A stretch of DNA of 64,000 nt from Pleurodeles waltl (taxonomy: Eukaryota; Chordata; Amphibia; Caudata; Salamandridae), in NCBI RefSeq assembly GCF_031143425.1, contig NC_090444.1, positions 1,536,908,782 through 1,536,972,781 of the forward strand. The letters run 5' to 3'. This document shows positions 31,111 to 44,689 of the stretch, piece after piece. Both the position numbers and the translations under genes were made by a program. How positions within the stretch are numbered: position 1 is the stretch's first letter; the number at the start of each line of letters is the position of its first letter. The notes beneath the pieces were generated by a model, which saw nothing but the letters and a program-made list of their open reading frames with translations, did no database searches and was not told the DNA's origin.

Positions 31111-32149
31111 ATAATAACCCATTTCTTTACTCATCTCAATTAATAACAGCCTATAAGATGTTCACCCAATAGCCTGATAAATATTTATCAGTACCACCAT
31201 TCAACATTTCTGCAACTTAAAAGTATTCTTTGTCTTAATGCTATGTGTGCTAATTTAAATGAAATGTATTGTTTGTCTTAATACTATATGTGGTTAATAT
31301 ATTGTATACAGTTATGGTGCATATCTTGCTCTTGGTGTTGAGATGATTGTTTTTTTTCATCTCTACCCTCACTCACTTCAGTTGGGATGTTTGGCAAGGT
31401 GGTGGAATGTTTCTGAATATCTATTTCCCATTCTTTCAAGGCATTTTCAATCTTTTTACAGGTTTGAAGATGTGATACAAGTAGGAAAAAAGTACCAGCC
31501 TGCATTTTATACATTGCATTTTCATGTTCCACACACAGTTATGTGTTAACTGTGTACATCTCCTACCTAGCACTGCATGTATGCAAAACCTAACACAATT
31601 TGGAAGCAGCACCAAAAGAATCTCTGGAGAGGGTCATGTTTTCTACAGATGGAGAAATGCAATTCACTTACTACAGAGCGTGAGTGCCACAAAAGACATA
31701 TTTTCACTCAATGTTCAAATGAGCAATAAGATACATTGTAGTGGGACTTGACTATATACACTGAAAAGAAAAACTGATATTTAGTAGTGCTGTTCAGTGT
31801 ATCACAATAAACATATGCAATTAAAAATATGAAGCAAGCCAAACATTTCAAAGATACTTGAGCTGGAGAGCAAGGGAGGGCATCTTAAAAGCCTATAACT
31901 ATGCTCTGCATTGCTTTATTCTCGCAGTGAAAACAGTATGTGAAATAAATCACGTGCTGCAAAAAATAGCACACATCAGTTAAGATTTTTTTGGGGTTGG
32001 GGTTTGTGGTCTATATAGCCAGTAAAGTTTAGGTACATTGGAAGATTGTCTTTAGTCATGTTGACTATGTTTATCAGTTCAAATATTTCACTGACGTTCA
32101 CAGCTGCCCTTTAGAAGGATTTTTGCCAAGAACATTGGGACAATTCCTC
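31111..32149. other. Unassigned sequence
   Basis: No gene recognised. Frames at 31284-31532 (minus) and 31343-31751 (plus) overlap on opposite strands and lack motifs. Confidence 0.45.
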
Positions 32150-32261
32150 TAGGTTCAGAAGAAGCATCAGTCTCAGTTTTGCGTTTGATTCTTGCTCCTG
32201 GGCTATCCCTGCTGCCTTCCGCATGAAAAGGGGGAGCTGTCCCCCATTTTGAAGACCACTG
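32150..32261 (-). mobile_element. Truncated hAT element end
   Basis: On the minus strand it opens CAGTGGTCTTCAAAATGGGG followed by a small GGGGGACAGCTCCCCC foldback. This is the arrangement at the left end of the hAT element at 6150-6449. The other end and an 8-bp duplication were not found, so it is a fragment with an approximate inner limit. Confidence 0.55.
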
Positions 32262-33282
32262 GTGCAAAGTATGGCTTTTGTATCTTACATACTTTACAAA
32301 CTGCATTAATGGAGTCCCAGAGAGATAACACAGGCAAATGGTATTGTTCAGCAGACAGACAGCTCTAGATCATGCCCAGAAATCAACATTGGCACACATT
32401 GTGAACTATTATGTTAGTATCGCTGATAAACATTCCTTGTAAATTTGGACTTAGGATTTGTTACAATGATTATGAATAAAATTGTGGAGGGTGCCCCAGT
32501 AGCGGAGCTTTTGTTGGAATAACAATAACACTTACAATTCCATTGCCAGAGCATAGTCTGCTTAAGTAAAAGCTTGACTATAAATTGTCAAACAATTTCT
32601 GTTTCTTAACTCAAGAGTTTCTTCATAATTTAAAATAGTCAAGTTATATTTGTTTAGTCCCTTAAAATGCTGATAGGCGGAAATAGAGTTTAGGCCAAAC
32701 TGAATTACCAGAGTAACTTTCAGAACTTACTCTCAATTCGAAGTGAGATACAATTCTGTTGTTGCTCATCTTACGCAGTTATCAAATGGGGGACTATAGC
32801 TCCACACTCTGCTGACATTGTAAAGTATCAAGTTGAATCGGGTAGGAACAAAATCTAAAGTTCTTGAACTCCATGCAGTCATATCACATATAAAAGCTTG
32901 TACTACCCAAACCACCAAGACCCTTGTGTCCCCTTCATTAATGCTGGATACCCATTTGATGTTCAGTTTCCCCATGCATTCACCAGAGGGGGCCCCCTAA
33001 GTGGAATGGGGATGTATTCACATTAAGTAAAACACAAGATGAGGATTCAGAGATTCTTGGAGAACAAGCACTGAGCATGAGCAGGATCAAGGATTCCCAT
33101 TCAAAAGGAAATTCCACTGAATTATGTTGAATGAATAAAAGACACAGATTTCTTTAGGTCTGCAATTTCTGGTTTGATTCATTAAAAATCATTATTGCAA
33201 CTTGGAAAAAATATAGGCACTTTTAGTAAGGCACACACATTTCCAAGACTTTAGAATTATTGAAAGATTTTGCAGCCACAGG
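32262..33282. other. Unassigned sequence
   Basis: No gene, RNA or repeat boundary recognised. Confidence 0.45.
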
Positions 33283-33352
33283 GCCTGATTCACACAGGTA
33301 AAGTTACATTTTTATATGTGTGTATTATTGTTTTGCTATTCACAAACCACAA

Positions 33353-33521
33353 GTTTAATTTTACTAATAATAATCTTATGACTGTGGAGACTCCGTAGTC
33401 GGGGCAGAAAAAAACAATTGAACACAGAAAAAGATAGAACAGGCCTATCTTTTTATGTGTGGAGTCTCCGCCACAACTGAAAGTCTTCACAGTCATAAAA
33501 TAACTGTTAGTAAAATGAAAC
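33353..33521. repeat. Imperfect palindromic element
   Basis: The left arm (ATTTTACTAATAATAATCTTATGACTGTGG in outline, 33358-33387) pairs with the right arm ending TTCACAGTCATAAAATAAC...TTAGTAAAAT. A separate hairpin (AAAAGATAG...CTATCTTTTT, about 33429-33455) sits in the middle. GGGCCTGATTCACACAGG at 33291 recalls the left end of the element at 26483, but no matching right end is present. Probably an old MITE. Confidence 0.6.
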
Positions 33522-33529
33522 TCTTATTT

Positions 33530-36500
33530 TTAAATAAATGTTATATGTGGGATGGGCATTTTGTTGTTTGGGTACAGCCTGAACCACTGTGTTCCACCTC
33601 ATCATTTTCTTTGCAAGTAAGGCTGGAACAGTAACCAACAGGTTCATAATATACAGTATGATTTTCGTATTGATCTTCAAATAACCTTCAATATTATTTC
33701 TCAAAGTTTACCCATGGATGTCAATTAAAGTTTGGCAAGGGAAGCAGCTGCTACCTCGAGTTTCACCTTTAATTCCACTGGAACTGCCCTTGCTATCATT
33801 GCACTCCACAATAAAAGAATGAAGAGTTCCAGGTTTCATCTGAAGCTTCTAGGTAAGCCCTTCATCCCCAAATACTGCTTCATATCTGGCATTCAGGCAA
33901 TGGTGATATTGAACCTTGTGTAAAGGAATTCACTACTAATCAGTTTGTGTTAGTGCTGTTTAACCACTTTTAAAACTATCATCCACTCTGCAGATAGGCT
34001 TATCATTCAAACAAGAACTTCTGCAAGAATAATTTACATTTTAACCTGACTAACACTAGTATTTTGCTCCACTTTTATGACAGCCTCGTTTGTTTATAAA
34101 GCCTAACCTTCATCCACTCCCTACTACAAGAAAATCAGGAACTATCCAGCATAAACTTGACCTTAAGAAGTAAATTGACAGTACTTCTCAAAACATCTTA
34201 CTTTAACATTTGCACCATCAAAATGTTCAGTATCAGGTAATGCCCTTCCTGAATAGAATGACCTTCCCATAGACATAGGACTTACTGCTTCAATTCAGGT
34301 CTTCAAATCCAAGCTAAAAGACTGCTCTACACCACCCATAAAACAAGACATATCAGTTCCTCCAACTCAGTTTAGGAAGACAGGAAAAACAGAAGATTAA
34401 AACACAAAGGGATAAAGTCACAATGCAGTTGGACGTGTAAGTTATACCATCCACACATGTCTGGAACAGATAAGCACAGTCTGTGAATTTTCACGTATTC
34501 ATGTATCTTACCCTCCGACTTAGACATTATATTGTGTCCATTGATCTCTGCTATTCATGTACTTTGGTGACTTATTCATGTCCCCAATACCCACATGACC
34601 AGATTTCATGTAATGCATAGACAGTAGAAGTCTCTGCAGTTTCCACTATATTCATTTTCTTCACTGTGATCATTGCTATTGTTTGTTTCCCCCCTTTATA
34701 TTCATGCCCTGTGATAACTATCAAAATTAGACACACATGTTACAGGTTTTCAGCTTTGTGTATAACCAATAATGTCTGTATGTGCAAATTTGTACTTTTT
34801 TTGTGACACTAAGACCTGGACAATGTTTTTTTAATCTGCTCTAATTCTATTGTTTGCTAAGTTGTATGTTCTAACACATATCTATACTAAAGATGGACAT
34901 GCAAATATAACCACACTAAGAATATTACTTAAAATGTTATACAAACATCTGTAACATATAATCTACCATGATAGCATCTCAAATTTACTGACATTTGGTG
35001 CTAAACAAAATGTATCAACATTAACATTCTTTACTTTTTTATTTGCACAAGGATCACTGCATCAGTAAAAAGATGTGAAAGGGAGAAAAAAAAAGTTATC
35101 TATACAATGAAAGTGTTAAATTTAAGATTGTCACCCTGATTTCAAGAAATGATTCTACATGCCTAGGCACATTTCAAATGACAATCCAATTTCCTGTTCC
35201 TACAAATACTATTATCTACATAATATCGGTCAAATTGTTCATTATACCAAGCTGTGGATCTAAGAGGACCCTTATCCATTCAAAGACAACTTAAATTCTA
35301 GTCGTAATTTCACACCTAAAATTACCTGTGGACAAATATCCACCGCATTTTCCAAATCTCAAATAATAACAGCAACGTTGTTCATATCATTTCGGAGTCT
35401 GCATTTAAGGTTTGAAACCAATATGTTCTAGTAATATAAGACATCAGACAAGAATGAATTAAATTTAGAAAATCAGGTTTCACAATATTTCTAATTGTTA
35501 CCAATCTTAGATACCACTTGTTTAGTACAGTGGTATATAGCTCAGTCTAAACAAACCTTTGTCATGTAGACCTTTATATTTAGCTACAGCGTGAGATTTC
35601 TATGCATAATTCGCAAGTTCACAAAATGGAGATCGCTATGAAAAGCCCCCGTAGTCCTTCTTCCCACAGAGCAAGAAGAGTTTCTGGTTTCTGAACGAAA
35701 TCTAGGGAAAATAGGCAATTATCTAGAAACAGATTGGAGTCCATGTTCGATTTTGGGTGATATAAATCCAGTGTCATGGAATTTTAAAAGTTCCCACACA
35801 AAATAAAGATGTAGCTGCAAAAATGTAATGCACATTGTTCACAGTAAAATAAACTCTGCTTGCAATGGAATTGCAATGATGTGGCCAGGGAGAGGCGGGA
35901 GAGAAGGAAGGTACAGAATTCATTTTCTGACAGGTGACTGGATCTGCTAACAGGATTACTGCCAGTAATCTGAAAAATGCCTATGTATTCCCCAACATTA
36001 CATCGTTTGCTGGGAAAATTTGACTTAGTGATAAACTTTTGCCAGACCACTCCTTAAGCCTCCAGGCACTCACTGAACTTGCTTTTTTTATCTTTTCGTA
36101 CCTGAAACCAGTCAGACCATTCTATTAACCCAATCATTTCAGGACTAACAAGCCCTTTGAGGAGTCAGACATCTACGGGGGTTGGTCATCTAAATACTGT
36201 GACTTGGCTGTCTAGTGCAGCTGGTTTATGGTGTTAAAGATCACAATAGATTGGATAAAGGTGACATTGTGGAGGAGTGCAGGTGCCTGGAGAAACATCA
36301 CCATTGGTGCTCGGTTCCCAGTCAATCAACACCCTCTCCTAGGGGTAACAAGGGTACAATGTTTAATGTACTGTCTATATCAAATACTTTCACAATACTC
36401 TTTTATCAACACAATAAATAGGGCACTGAGAAAATCACATTTTTATTTGTGCTGTAAGATAGTGAATAAGATTCTGAGCACGTTGTCCAAACTAGAACAG

Positions 36501-37639
36501 AGAGCATCTTGCTGTGTCTGCTTTACACAGCAGTGACTTCCTTAGCTTCTTGCCTACCTCTACCTAATGCTACTGTTTTCTTTCAAGCACCATAGATATT
36601 GTCAATAAGCATTATCTCATCCTAAAGTGTATAATTCAGAGATTTCACGACATGCAATTGTTTCTCATTCAATGAAAAGCCACTTGATTGACAAATCACT
36701 TTACACAAGAGCCTTTTCCCTCTGATCTAAAATCTTTAGATCCTAATGGCCTCATCCATGACACATGCAAACTTTCCTACAGCCAAAACAGGGCAAGCAA
36801 GTTAAAGATGAGGTCTAATCTTCTTGTGAAAGCCACTACCTGCCAGGTTGCCTCATTTGTGATGGAATTTAAAACTTTGATTTGTGATGCTAAAACTTAG
36901 CATATCTGGAAAATTCACTGTGTTGTATTGCACAAATCTGCAAACTTGGGATAGGTTCCCATGCGGTTGGTCCATAACAGTGTTGTTTGTGTATTTCAAA
37001 TATTAGGCCTTTAGCGGGTGTTGACTGTACCATTGCCTCTAATCCACTCTTTAACAGTTATCAGGGGGATGGTAGGGTGAATGCATTTAAGAGTGTATCA
37101 CAGAATGATACAAGTGTAGAGAATGGCCAGTCTTAAGGGTATATATTTTACATCTACATGCATTGTGCATTGAGCTATCTCTAGGCTATATTATTGTATG
37201 ATTTCTCTGGGATGTTAAGATTCCACAGGTTTTAAACTTCACACTAGGCACCACTACGTTTGAGGGTAGAACTGGGTTGAAGCAACCCAGGATATATCAA
37301 AGGAAATCCACATTCTGTGAAACAATTACAACAGAATCTTATTTTCTTCGATCATCTGTAGACATCAGAAGGGGTTCACAGTTTAGCAAAGAAAGTTGCC
37401 TTTTATGTTAAAAGTAATAGGGAAAATTAATGTTAAAGGAGAATTTTTCATGAAGAGAAATCATGGACACCAGTAAGGAGGTGCGTACTAGGGAGTTGCT
37501 CGGGGAGTTTTGTCATTCTACTGAAACTCTACAGGAGAATGGAGGTGACAAAAAGTTTAAAAAGTAATTTAAGAGAGCCCTTGTTAGGCAGGAAGGGGAA
37601 TGTATACCTCTTACATTTACTAATATTGACATTAGTATC
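33530..37639. other. Unassigned 4.1-kb AT-rich sequence
   Basis: The longest stretch without a recognised element. Open frames are short (102 codons at most, 36228-36536) and lack domains. Neither a CpG island nor a repeat terminus is visible. Nothing supports a host gene, although exons too small to see by eye cannot be excluded. Confidence 0.5.
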
Positions 37640-40251
37640 TGTTAGACTTTTTGCCTTACGCAGGGTCATCCCTAGTCTTTTTGCCTCCTTCCTCCTGGTT
37701 TTTCTGACCTCTCGCTGTTGGCTCTAGGACTCTGAGCACTTTATCACTGCTGACCAGTGCTAAAGTGCAGGTGCTCTCCCATCTAAAGTTGGTATGATTG
37801 GCTTATACCTAATTGGCATATTTAATTTACCTTTAAGTCCCTTGTACAGTGGTATCTCTATACCCAGGGCCTGTAAATTAAATACTACTAGTGGGCCTGC
37901 AGCGCTGCTTGCGCCACCCACTGAAGTAGACTTTCAAACCTGTCTGAGGCCTGCTAGCGCAGGGCCTGTGTGCACAGTTTTCTGCCACAGGGACCTGGCA
38001 TCTAAACTTACTTGCCAGGCCCAGAACTCCCCTTTTACTACATGTAAGTCACCCCTAAGGTATGCCCTAGCTAGCCCTATGGGCAGGGTGCCATGTATGT
38101 AGAAAGGCAGGACAAGTGCCAAGTTGCGTGGCCTGTCCTGGTAGTGACAAACAGCCTAACTGGTGTCTCACTGCTGTGAGTGCTGCCTTCTCATAGGATT
38201 GCATTAGAAATGCCCTGCCTTATGTGTAAGGGGTATTGTCTGATTTATGAGGGGTAGCGTAGGCGTGTTTGGTATGGTTGTGATGGTGATAATAAATGCT
38301 GCTTACTGGTGTGGGTGTATTTTTTATTACTATCACAGAAATGCCACTTCTAGAAAGTGCGCATTTATCTCTGCTTATGACTCTGGTGTTTTGCAGCTTG
38401 ACTCCAATCCACGTCTGGGCAGAGTGACAGTTGGGGCTTTGTGCATACTTTTCAGACAGCCTGTACACAGGGAGGGTGGAGGTGTCACAGAGGTGCATCT
38501 GCATACTGAATAGTCTTCCTGGGCTGAGAGAAGGGAGAGGCGGGGCAAACCTACATTTGTAAAGGCTGTGCCCTGGCCTCACACAATAGGGTCGTTAACC
38601 CCCCACTGATGTTTGGAGCCTGTGCTGAAAGGAGAGAGGGGGCACTCCCAGAACCAGTTGTAACTGGCTGGAACCTCCTCTCCCTCCCATTGTAAAACAC
38701 TGTAAGAACTGACTATAAGTACAGGGGAATTTACCCCACAATTTTGAGACTCTTGGAGTCATCTTGGAACTGGACACCAAAAGCTGAAAGGAATCACCAG
38801 GAACCGCCATGGACTGCTGCTGCTGTGCTGACCTGTGACCTGCCTGGTCACTGTGAAGGACTTACCACTTGCTGCCTTTCCCTTGTGCTGGCCTGTAGCT
38901 GTGCCCTCCACCTGAGGACCTTGTCTTAAGATTCTGCTCCCCAGGGGCAGGGTGCTGTGGCCCCTGACCCCTGCATCCATTTCTTCACGAGGGGTGCTTC
39001 TCCGTGGTTGCGGCTGCCATAGCGCTGATTGCAGCGCGCTTATGGAGCCTTGGGAGCTTGTAGGCTCCTTGCTGCATTGTGCCCCTTTAAATAAGATCAC
39101 CGCAGAAGCCCGGGAAGCTGGAAAAACACTTGTGCACCGCATCGGGTGCAGGCGAGTGTCTGCTTGGGCCCCAGGTGGGGTCTGATCTTCTTGTGGCTTT
39201 ACGGCAGGACCAGGGGAAAGCGCGGGGAGTGCCCCCTTCCCCCTGGCCTCTGCGTTAGGAGCAGGACGCTCCTTTTCTGCTGTTAGGTAAAACGGGCATT
39301 ATTGTGGGCCCCCCCCCTTGGTGGAAGGGCCAGTGGAGGCCCGGGGGGGCCCCCAGAGATCGCGGGTCCCGGGAGGGGCCTGTCATTAAACCGGAGTTGT
39401 TTTTGCTGGCTTTGGCCCCCTTCGTGAGGGCAAGTTGAGGCCCTGGGGGGCCCCCAGTAATCACGGTCCCCAGAGGGGCCTGTCTCTAAAAGAGAGGAGG
39501 TGCATGTCGCCCTCCTCTGACCCCAGAGTATAAGGGATGCCCCCGTTTTGCGCATAGGAGCGCCGGGGGCCCCATTGTTCGCCTTCTAGGCACTGGAGGT
39601 GCCTTCATCCAACCAGGTACTGTTTAAAGGACCAATATAGTTGCAATCCAAAGTTTTTTCTACAGACTTTTGTTTGATTCATATATTACCTACCTGCGTT
39701 TGATGTTTTTACATATGTGTATGCAAATGTTCCTTTTATGGACATGCTTGCTAATATGTTTTTCTAACTTGCCATGTGTTTTCTAATGTTCCTACTATGG
39801 GCATTTTATGATATTCTTATGACAAGTGCTGTGATGTAATAACGTGTTTTCCTGACTACTGCTTATGTTGCAGAATACTGAGTAACCTGTGTGTTATGTG
39901 TGACTAGGTTGCAGAGTAACTAATGTGTAACGTTCTGACAACTGCTAAGGTAGCAGGATAGTACTGATATGTGATGTTTGGTCTGATAATTGCCTTGTGT
40001 ACAATACAGTATATTTTCATATAATCTGGTGTGTTTCCTTTGTGGTGGGGATATTGCGTCACATGTGTTGTGTGTGTTGTGCAAACGCTTTACACATTGC
40101 CTCCAGGTTAAGCCTGACTGCTCGTGCCAAGCTACCAAGGGGGTGAGCAGGGGTTATCTTGGACGTGTAACTCCCTTGCCCTGACTAGAGTGGGTAAGTT
40201 CTGCCTGGCTGAGGTGCATACCCTAGCCAACCAGAAACCCCATTTCTAACA
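37640..40251 (+). mobile_element. Solo LTR, 2,612 bp, plus strand
   Basis: It runs from TGTTAGACTTTTTGCC to CCATTTCTAACA, with GTATC perfectly repeated at 37635-37639 and 40252-40256. The block order is that of the other large LTRs. Its last 300 bases are the reverse complement counterpart of the start of the minus-strand LTRs at 9560 and 52024. It is longer than those two, partly through a G/C-rich section (about 38990-39600) holding a two-copy duplication. No second LTR or interior is attached. Confidence 0.93.
39290..39490. repeat. Two-copy ~102-bp G/C-rich repeat in solo LTR
   Basis: 'ggaggcccgggggggccccc' (from 39334) with 'gaggggcctgtc' is repeated as 'tgaggccctggggggccccc' (from 39436) with 'gaggggcctgtc'. 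Each copy has a GGGGGGCCCCC near-palindrome. It gives rise to the open frames at 39255-39555 on the minus strand, which are not genes. Confidence 0.8.
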
Positions 40252-40256
40252 GTATC

Positions 40257-42228
40257 TTTCCAAAAGTACTACTAAATAGGTTGAACAAGGGGATCTCATT
40301 ACTATTACGTAAGAAACAGGTGTGCATTTTCAAAGGCCACTTGTGAAGGGATCATATGAGACTGTTGATGTGAAGTGTGAGCAGGAAAAGGCCACTAGAC
40401 AAAAAGGTGTTTGAAATGATAGAGTGTGTACACCATGGGAAGATTCTTGATTAACGGAGCCTGGGGAAGTATTACTGTGTAAAAGTCAAACTTCTGTACC
40501 GTAGTCAGATGGTGAGAATGAACGCTGGGGTCTTTTTTTTTCTGTCATATGGCAGGGTAAAAGGCGCGAACATACCTTTTCCCGATTATTGTTATTAGTA
40601 TCCAGCAGCTCCCTTCTTGAACCAAATGGGAATAATGGGGTATCAAAAGCATTCAAACCTCAGCAGAAGAAGTGAAATACCTTTTGTTGGCAGATATCAA
40701 AATGCTACATCTGTTTAACCTAAAGGGATCTATCCAAAACTGGAGTTACATAACAGAGGTACATGACATTCTCCCTGTTAAAAAATATTCTTCATAAAGT
40801 GTGCTTTGGGGTTGCTAAAGGTTGAATAAAAACAGAAATAACTGGCAAGGAGGCAGGCAGACGGCAATGATACTTTGACGTGAAACTATAATCTATCCCT
40901 GTGAAGTGTTGTACATAGAGTAAAGTGAAAGATTTGGTAACTCAGTGAATTCCAGTCATAAAGGCACAAATAGGTATACAAGAGGTCAAAATAATACCCT
41001 AGAATGTCAACTACTGGTCTTGTGCTAAGAGTCCAACATGCAACCCAACAGGCTGTAAGTCAACAAACAATCAGTAAAACAGCCAAAAGGCATGGGTGCA
41101 CCCCCACAGGGCTTGTGAGAATAATATTGGCATATTTATGGATTTTCTCTGTGAAAAACAAGAGATAAGATGCTCAGTCAGAAGTGGTTGGAATAACTGA
41201 GACTGATTCAAAAAATGATCAGTGGAAAAAATGGTCTATATTCACAATCAAGGACAAGAGTGGCAAAGCTAATACTTATCTACTTCAGAAGGGCAACTCA
41301 TCTGGCACTGAATCCATTGAGCTAAACAGAATATAGCCACTCGCATTTTGCTTTAGGTGCAGTAAAGCAGAATACACCAATGTGCAACTCATACATTCAA
41401 GCCAAATATTAAAAACTTAATGAGGCAAAGTGAGCAAGGAAATGCAAGAGGTGTTGCAAAGAAACATACCCAAAGAGATTTCGGAGCTGAAATCATGAAT
41501 TAATACCTCAGAAAACAGGATGGTGGCCAAAGAAGGGGTGTTTTTGAGATGGAGACCTCTGATCCCCACATGTAAGAGAGAGGCAAGGCTTGCAGTGCTG
41601 GCCATGACAGCTAAGATGGGAACTTAATTTTGGAGAGCTCTTGGCCAAAATAAAATGAGAGCTCAAGTTCCAGAAATCCTTTAGTGGCAAATGTATGTCC
41701 TGATCAGAGAACGGAGATGATGTAATAATTGCTGATAAGAGGCACGGGAGAGCATAGGGCATCTAGGTGGAATGTTCCTGAGCTTAGAACCTTTATTTCT
41801 TCTTTCTGTGCGGGAGAGGCAGCATCATACCCGAGGACTACAGGCTCCAACATCCCCAGAGGAGGGGGAGGCCACAGCAACATAATCGCATTTTCAACAC
41901 ACCAACTCAGTGCATTTCAGGATTTTATGAGCCCTGCAGTGTCTGGGTAAAGACCGGGCCAAGAGTGTGCCCGTCTGTGCAGTCATCAGCCAAGAGAGGC
42001 CAGGCTGGGCCACCCCTCTTGGGCACTGGTTTTGGACATACTTAGTGGTGAGTAGAATTTTATTACTTTCCCATACAGACGGTAATCTTCGCCTGCCCTT
42101 GGTCTTAAAACTGTTGGATGTGTCTTGTTTCATCCTTTCCTTCCATGCTACTGTACTGAGTCATCCTCTATCCACTTTGCTTCAACAATTGACATTTTAT
42201 ACTGTTAGAGGGTTTTTGTGGAGTATCA
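40257..42228. other. Unassigned sequence left of the second LINE
   Basis: No family recognised. The right end may be the 5' untranslated region of the LINE. Frames at 41508-41762 (minus) and 41729-41950 (plus) overlap and lack motifs. Confidence 0.4.
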
Positions 42229-43646
42229 TGGGGAAGAGGAAGGTACCTGGGGGGAAGGATTCAGTGAATGCCATTGACAAAGCCAATACTACCCACCGCA
42301 CAACCCTGGAATCTTTCCTGATGAGAGCAGTTGGGGTCATCTCGAAGGAAATCAACCTCGCTGAGAGGCGCCTATTCCTGGACTTGGTGAATGTTCCAAT
42401 CTCTTCACCTTGCCCTGGGAGATCATAGCCAACCAATACTGTGCCGGGACCTCTGACCCCCAGTATAACCATTGCATTTTCCCCAATGGCCTTTTGATTG
42501 AGGGACCCCAGGGCCAGTAAGGATCTTGTGCTTCTAACACCTCTAATGGCAATTTAAATGAGACTGTTGCTTCTTGCTAGAGTGTGAGTGGGCCCCCTAG
42601 CAAATGGAAACAACAGTCTAAAACGCCCTGCAGTCCTAAGCCCCGAAAACAGAAAGGCACCATTAAGGAATCTCCAGACATTGTGCGTCAACTTCGATCC
42701 TCCCAGTCTTTGCCACCTGGTGGCACTAACTATTTGTGGGAGGAGGTATTAGACACATTCAAAGCCATTGTTGTTGCCTGTTTAACGCCTGTCGAGGAAA
42801 GCATGAAGAGCTAGGTGAGCAGTATCTCAGCCTTAACAAGGCTTTATGATAAGGCTAGGTTTAGTGTGCTGCAGGCCCTGCTGGCCCTTTGTGCCGTGAT
42901 GGTACTGCAAGGGGCTTGAGCTCAGACGGCCCAGCTGCGCCAGTGCCAGCTGTCTCCCATGTGCCTTGTACAGCTTTGTGACCCCATCTGCTCACCAGGG
43001 TTACACTGTGAACAACCTGTAAAGTTATCATGTCCAACCAGTGGGAGGAGTTTGAAGGTCACCAAGTGGGCCAAACAGCCCAATGCCGGAAGGCGAAGGC
43101 CAGGGTATTCCTATTGCTCAAAGAGCTGTAGGAACTGTTCAGCTGGATAAGGTCAATTTGCCATGTTTGAATCTTCCTCCTGACTGTTGCCCATCTACAG
43201 CAGTAATGACAGGGGTGCCAACCTTGTCTTTGGACACTGAGGAAACATTTACCCAACTTAAGAATAAGGTATGTCACTGGCTCAGTAAAAGCTTGAACTT
43301 TAACATCAAAGAGTACAATGACATCATTTTTGCAAGCAAGATATGGTGGATTGGCCCCTCACCAAAGAATCTTGAAGGAGACTGCATAGTTATTAACTGT
43401 AAGCATACAGATCTAGCTTGTCGTCTAATCTCTAGCCACAGTAGCGATCATTCCTGGCCTAGCCACACTAGTGTTCTTTCCTTAGGGTGCTTCTATAGAC
43501 TTTTGCAGCCAAGGTCACAGACTGGACCACTGCATCCCTTTATGGTAGCTGAGGGGTGTGCGAGAAGTCCGATTCCCAACTCCAGTATCCAAAACTCAGA
43601 AACAGACTCATCCTCTCAAGATGAGTTTAGGTGGTCAATGTTGTGA
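42229..43646 (+). pseudogene. LINE ORF1-like remnant
   Basis: The frame opens MGKRKVPGGKDSVNAIDK at 42229 and continues ESFLMRAVGVISKEINLAERRLFL. It shifts frame near 42430-42580, and again before 43083. The last part (43083-43646, 187 codons) reads WLSKSLNFNIKEYNDI and WWIGPSPKNLEGDCIVINC. No domain is firmly recognised; the ORF1 call rests on position just upstream of the endonuclease. LINE ORF1 proteins bind RNA. A frameshifted copy like this would not yield one protein. Confidence 0.45.
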
Positions 43647-43862
43647 ATCAGACTTTATGGCCTTTGGACTTAGGTGCTAATGATTGACTTGATTTAGATT
43701 GTATTCTACCTAAGAAAACATCTAGGCTATCAAGGACTGGTTCTATTGCTGCTTGCCCCCCCCCCCCCATTTAAAGACTCGGTCTTGTTTAAAGGGCGAG
43801 TGACAAATTTGATCAGTTAGAACATTGCTGATATCTGGACCAAACAGCAGGACCCGTTTTGG

Positions 43863-44542
43863 TTGGACTTTCTCAATAAATTTGATATTTTTATGTTACA
43901 AGAGACTTGGTCTGAAGATAAAACTCTCTTGGGTGGCGATGAAAGCTTCTCAGTTCCAGATGTTGCTTCTGGAGGTCAGAGAGTGCTGAGTGGTTTAATC
44001 ATATTGATAAGAATTTCATTGTTTTATAGAATTGTCCAATCATATATAAGCAATGGGTGGATACATATCTTGTGGATCATTTTACTAACAAGTTTAATCT
44101 CTTTCGAGTGAACTTTTACAGTGCACTTTTTGATGTGGGATGCCAAATTGATGTGCTATTCGAAATGCTCTCAGTTCTAAAATCAAGGTCATTAAGCCTT
44201 TTTAATTACTTTTATGTAGTTATAGGGGGTGATTTAAATCCTAAACTGGGCCAAAATCCAACAATGTACAACCTGTTTCTGATAGCTGATAACTTACTAT
44301 GTGCCCAGGCCAATTGTAGGGGCTTGGAGCTGCTTAATAACCTATGCAACTTTGAGTTACTTAACATAGTAGAAATGTTGGGTGCTCTTCACAAACAGCC
44401 CTCTATGTTTTTTGGTTGGGGAAAAGGCTCAGTTATTGACTACAATGTCATCTCCAAAAACATAGAATTCTTTGCCATTTCAGGAAGGGTGATTGAAAAT
44501 ACTTTTAGTGAGCATGGCCCAATTGAGCTTACCCTTAAGTAA
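43863..44542 (+). pseudogene. LINE endonuclease domain remnant
   Basis: FDIFMLQETWSED at about 43880, then after a frame change VVIGGDLNPK at about 44215-44245, GKGSVIDYNVISKN at about 44424-44460 and SEHGPIEL near 44508 match the blocks of the AP-endonuclease fold in order. The active-site histidine block (S-x-H) is present. A frameshift between about 44050 and 44110 breaks the protein. Confidence 0.78.
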
Positions 44543-44689
44543 TTTGACTGCACCCAACCACCAGCCCCTTCAGTTGTAATTGGTTTGTCTCAAAAGAATA
44601 GCGGCCTAAATCTTAGCTGGAGAACTACTCATATCATCACCATGCTTGTTGAGTCTAATCCTGAATTATTTAGCTGTTAGTTAACTTTT

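Noticed and set aside
39255..39555. Pro/Gly-rich minus-strand frames of 69 and 90 codons
   Set aside because: They arise from a duplicated GGGGGGCCCCC-rich block inside a solo LTR.
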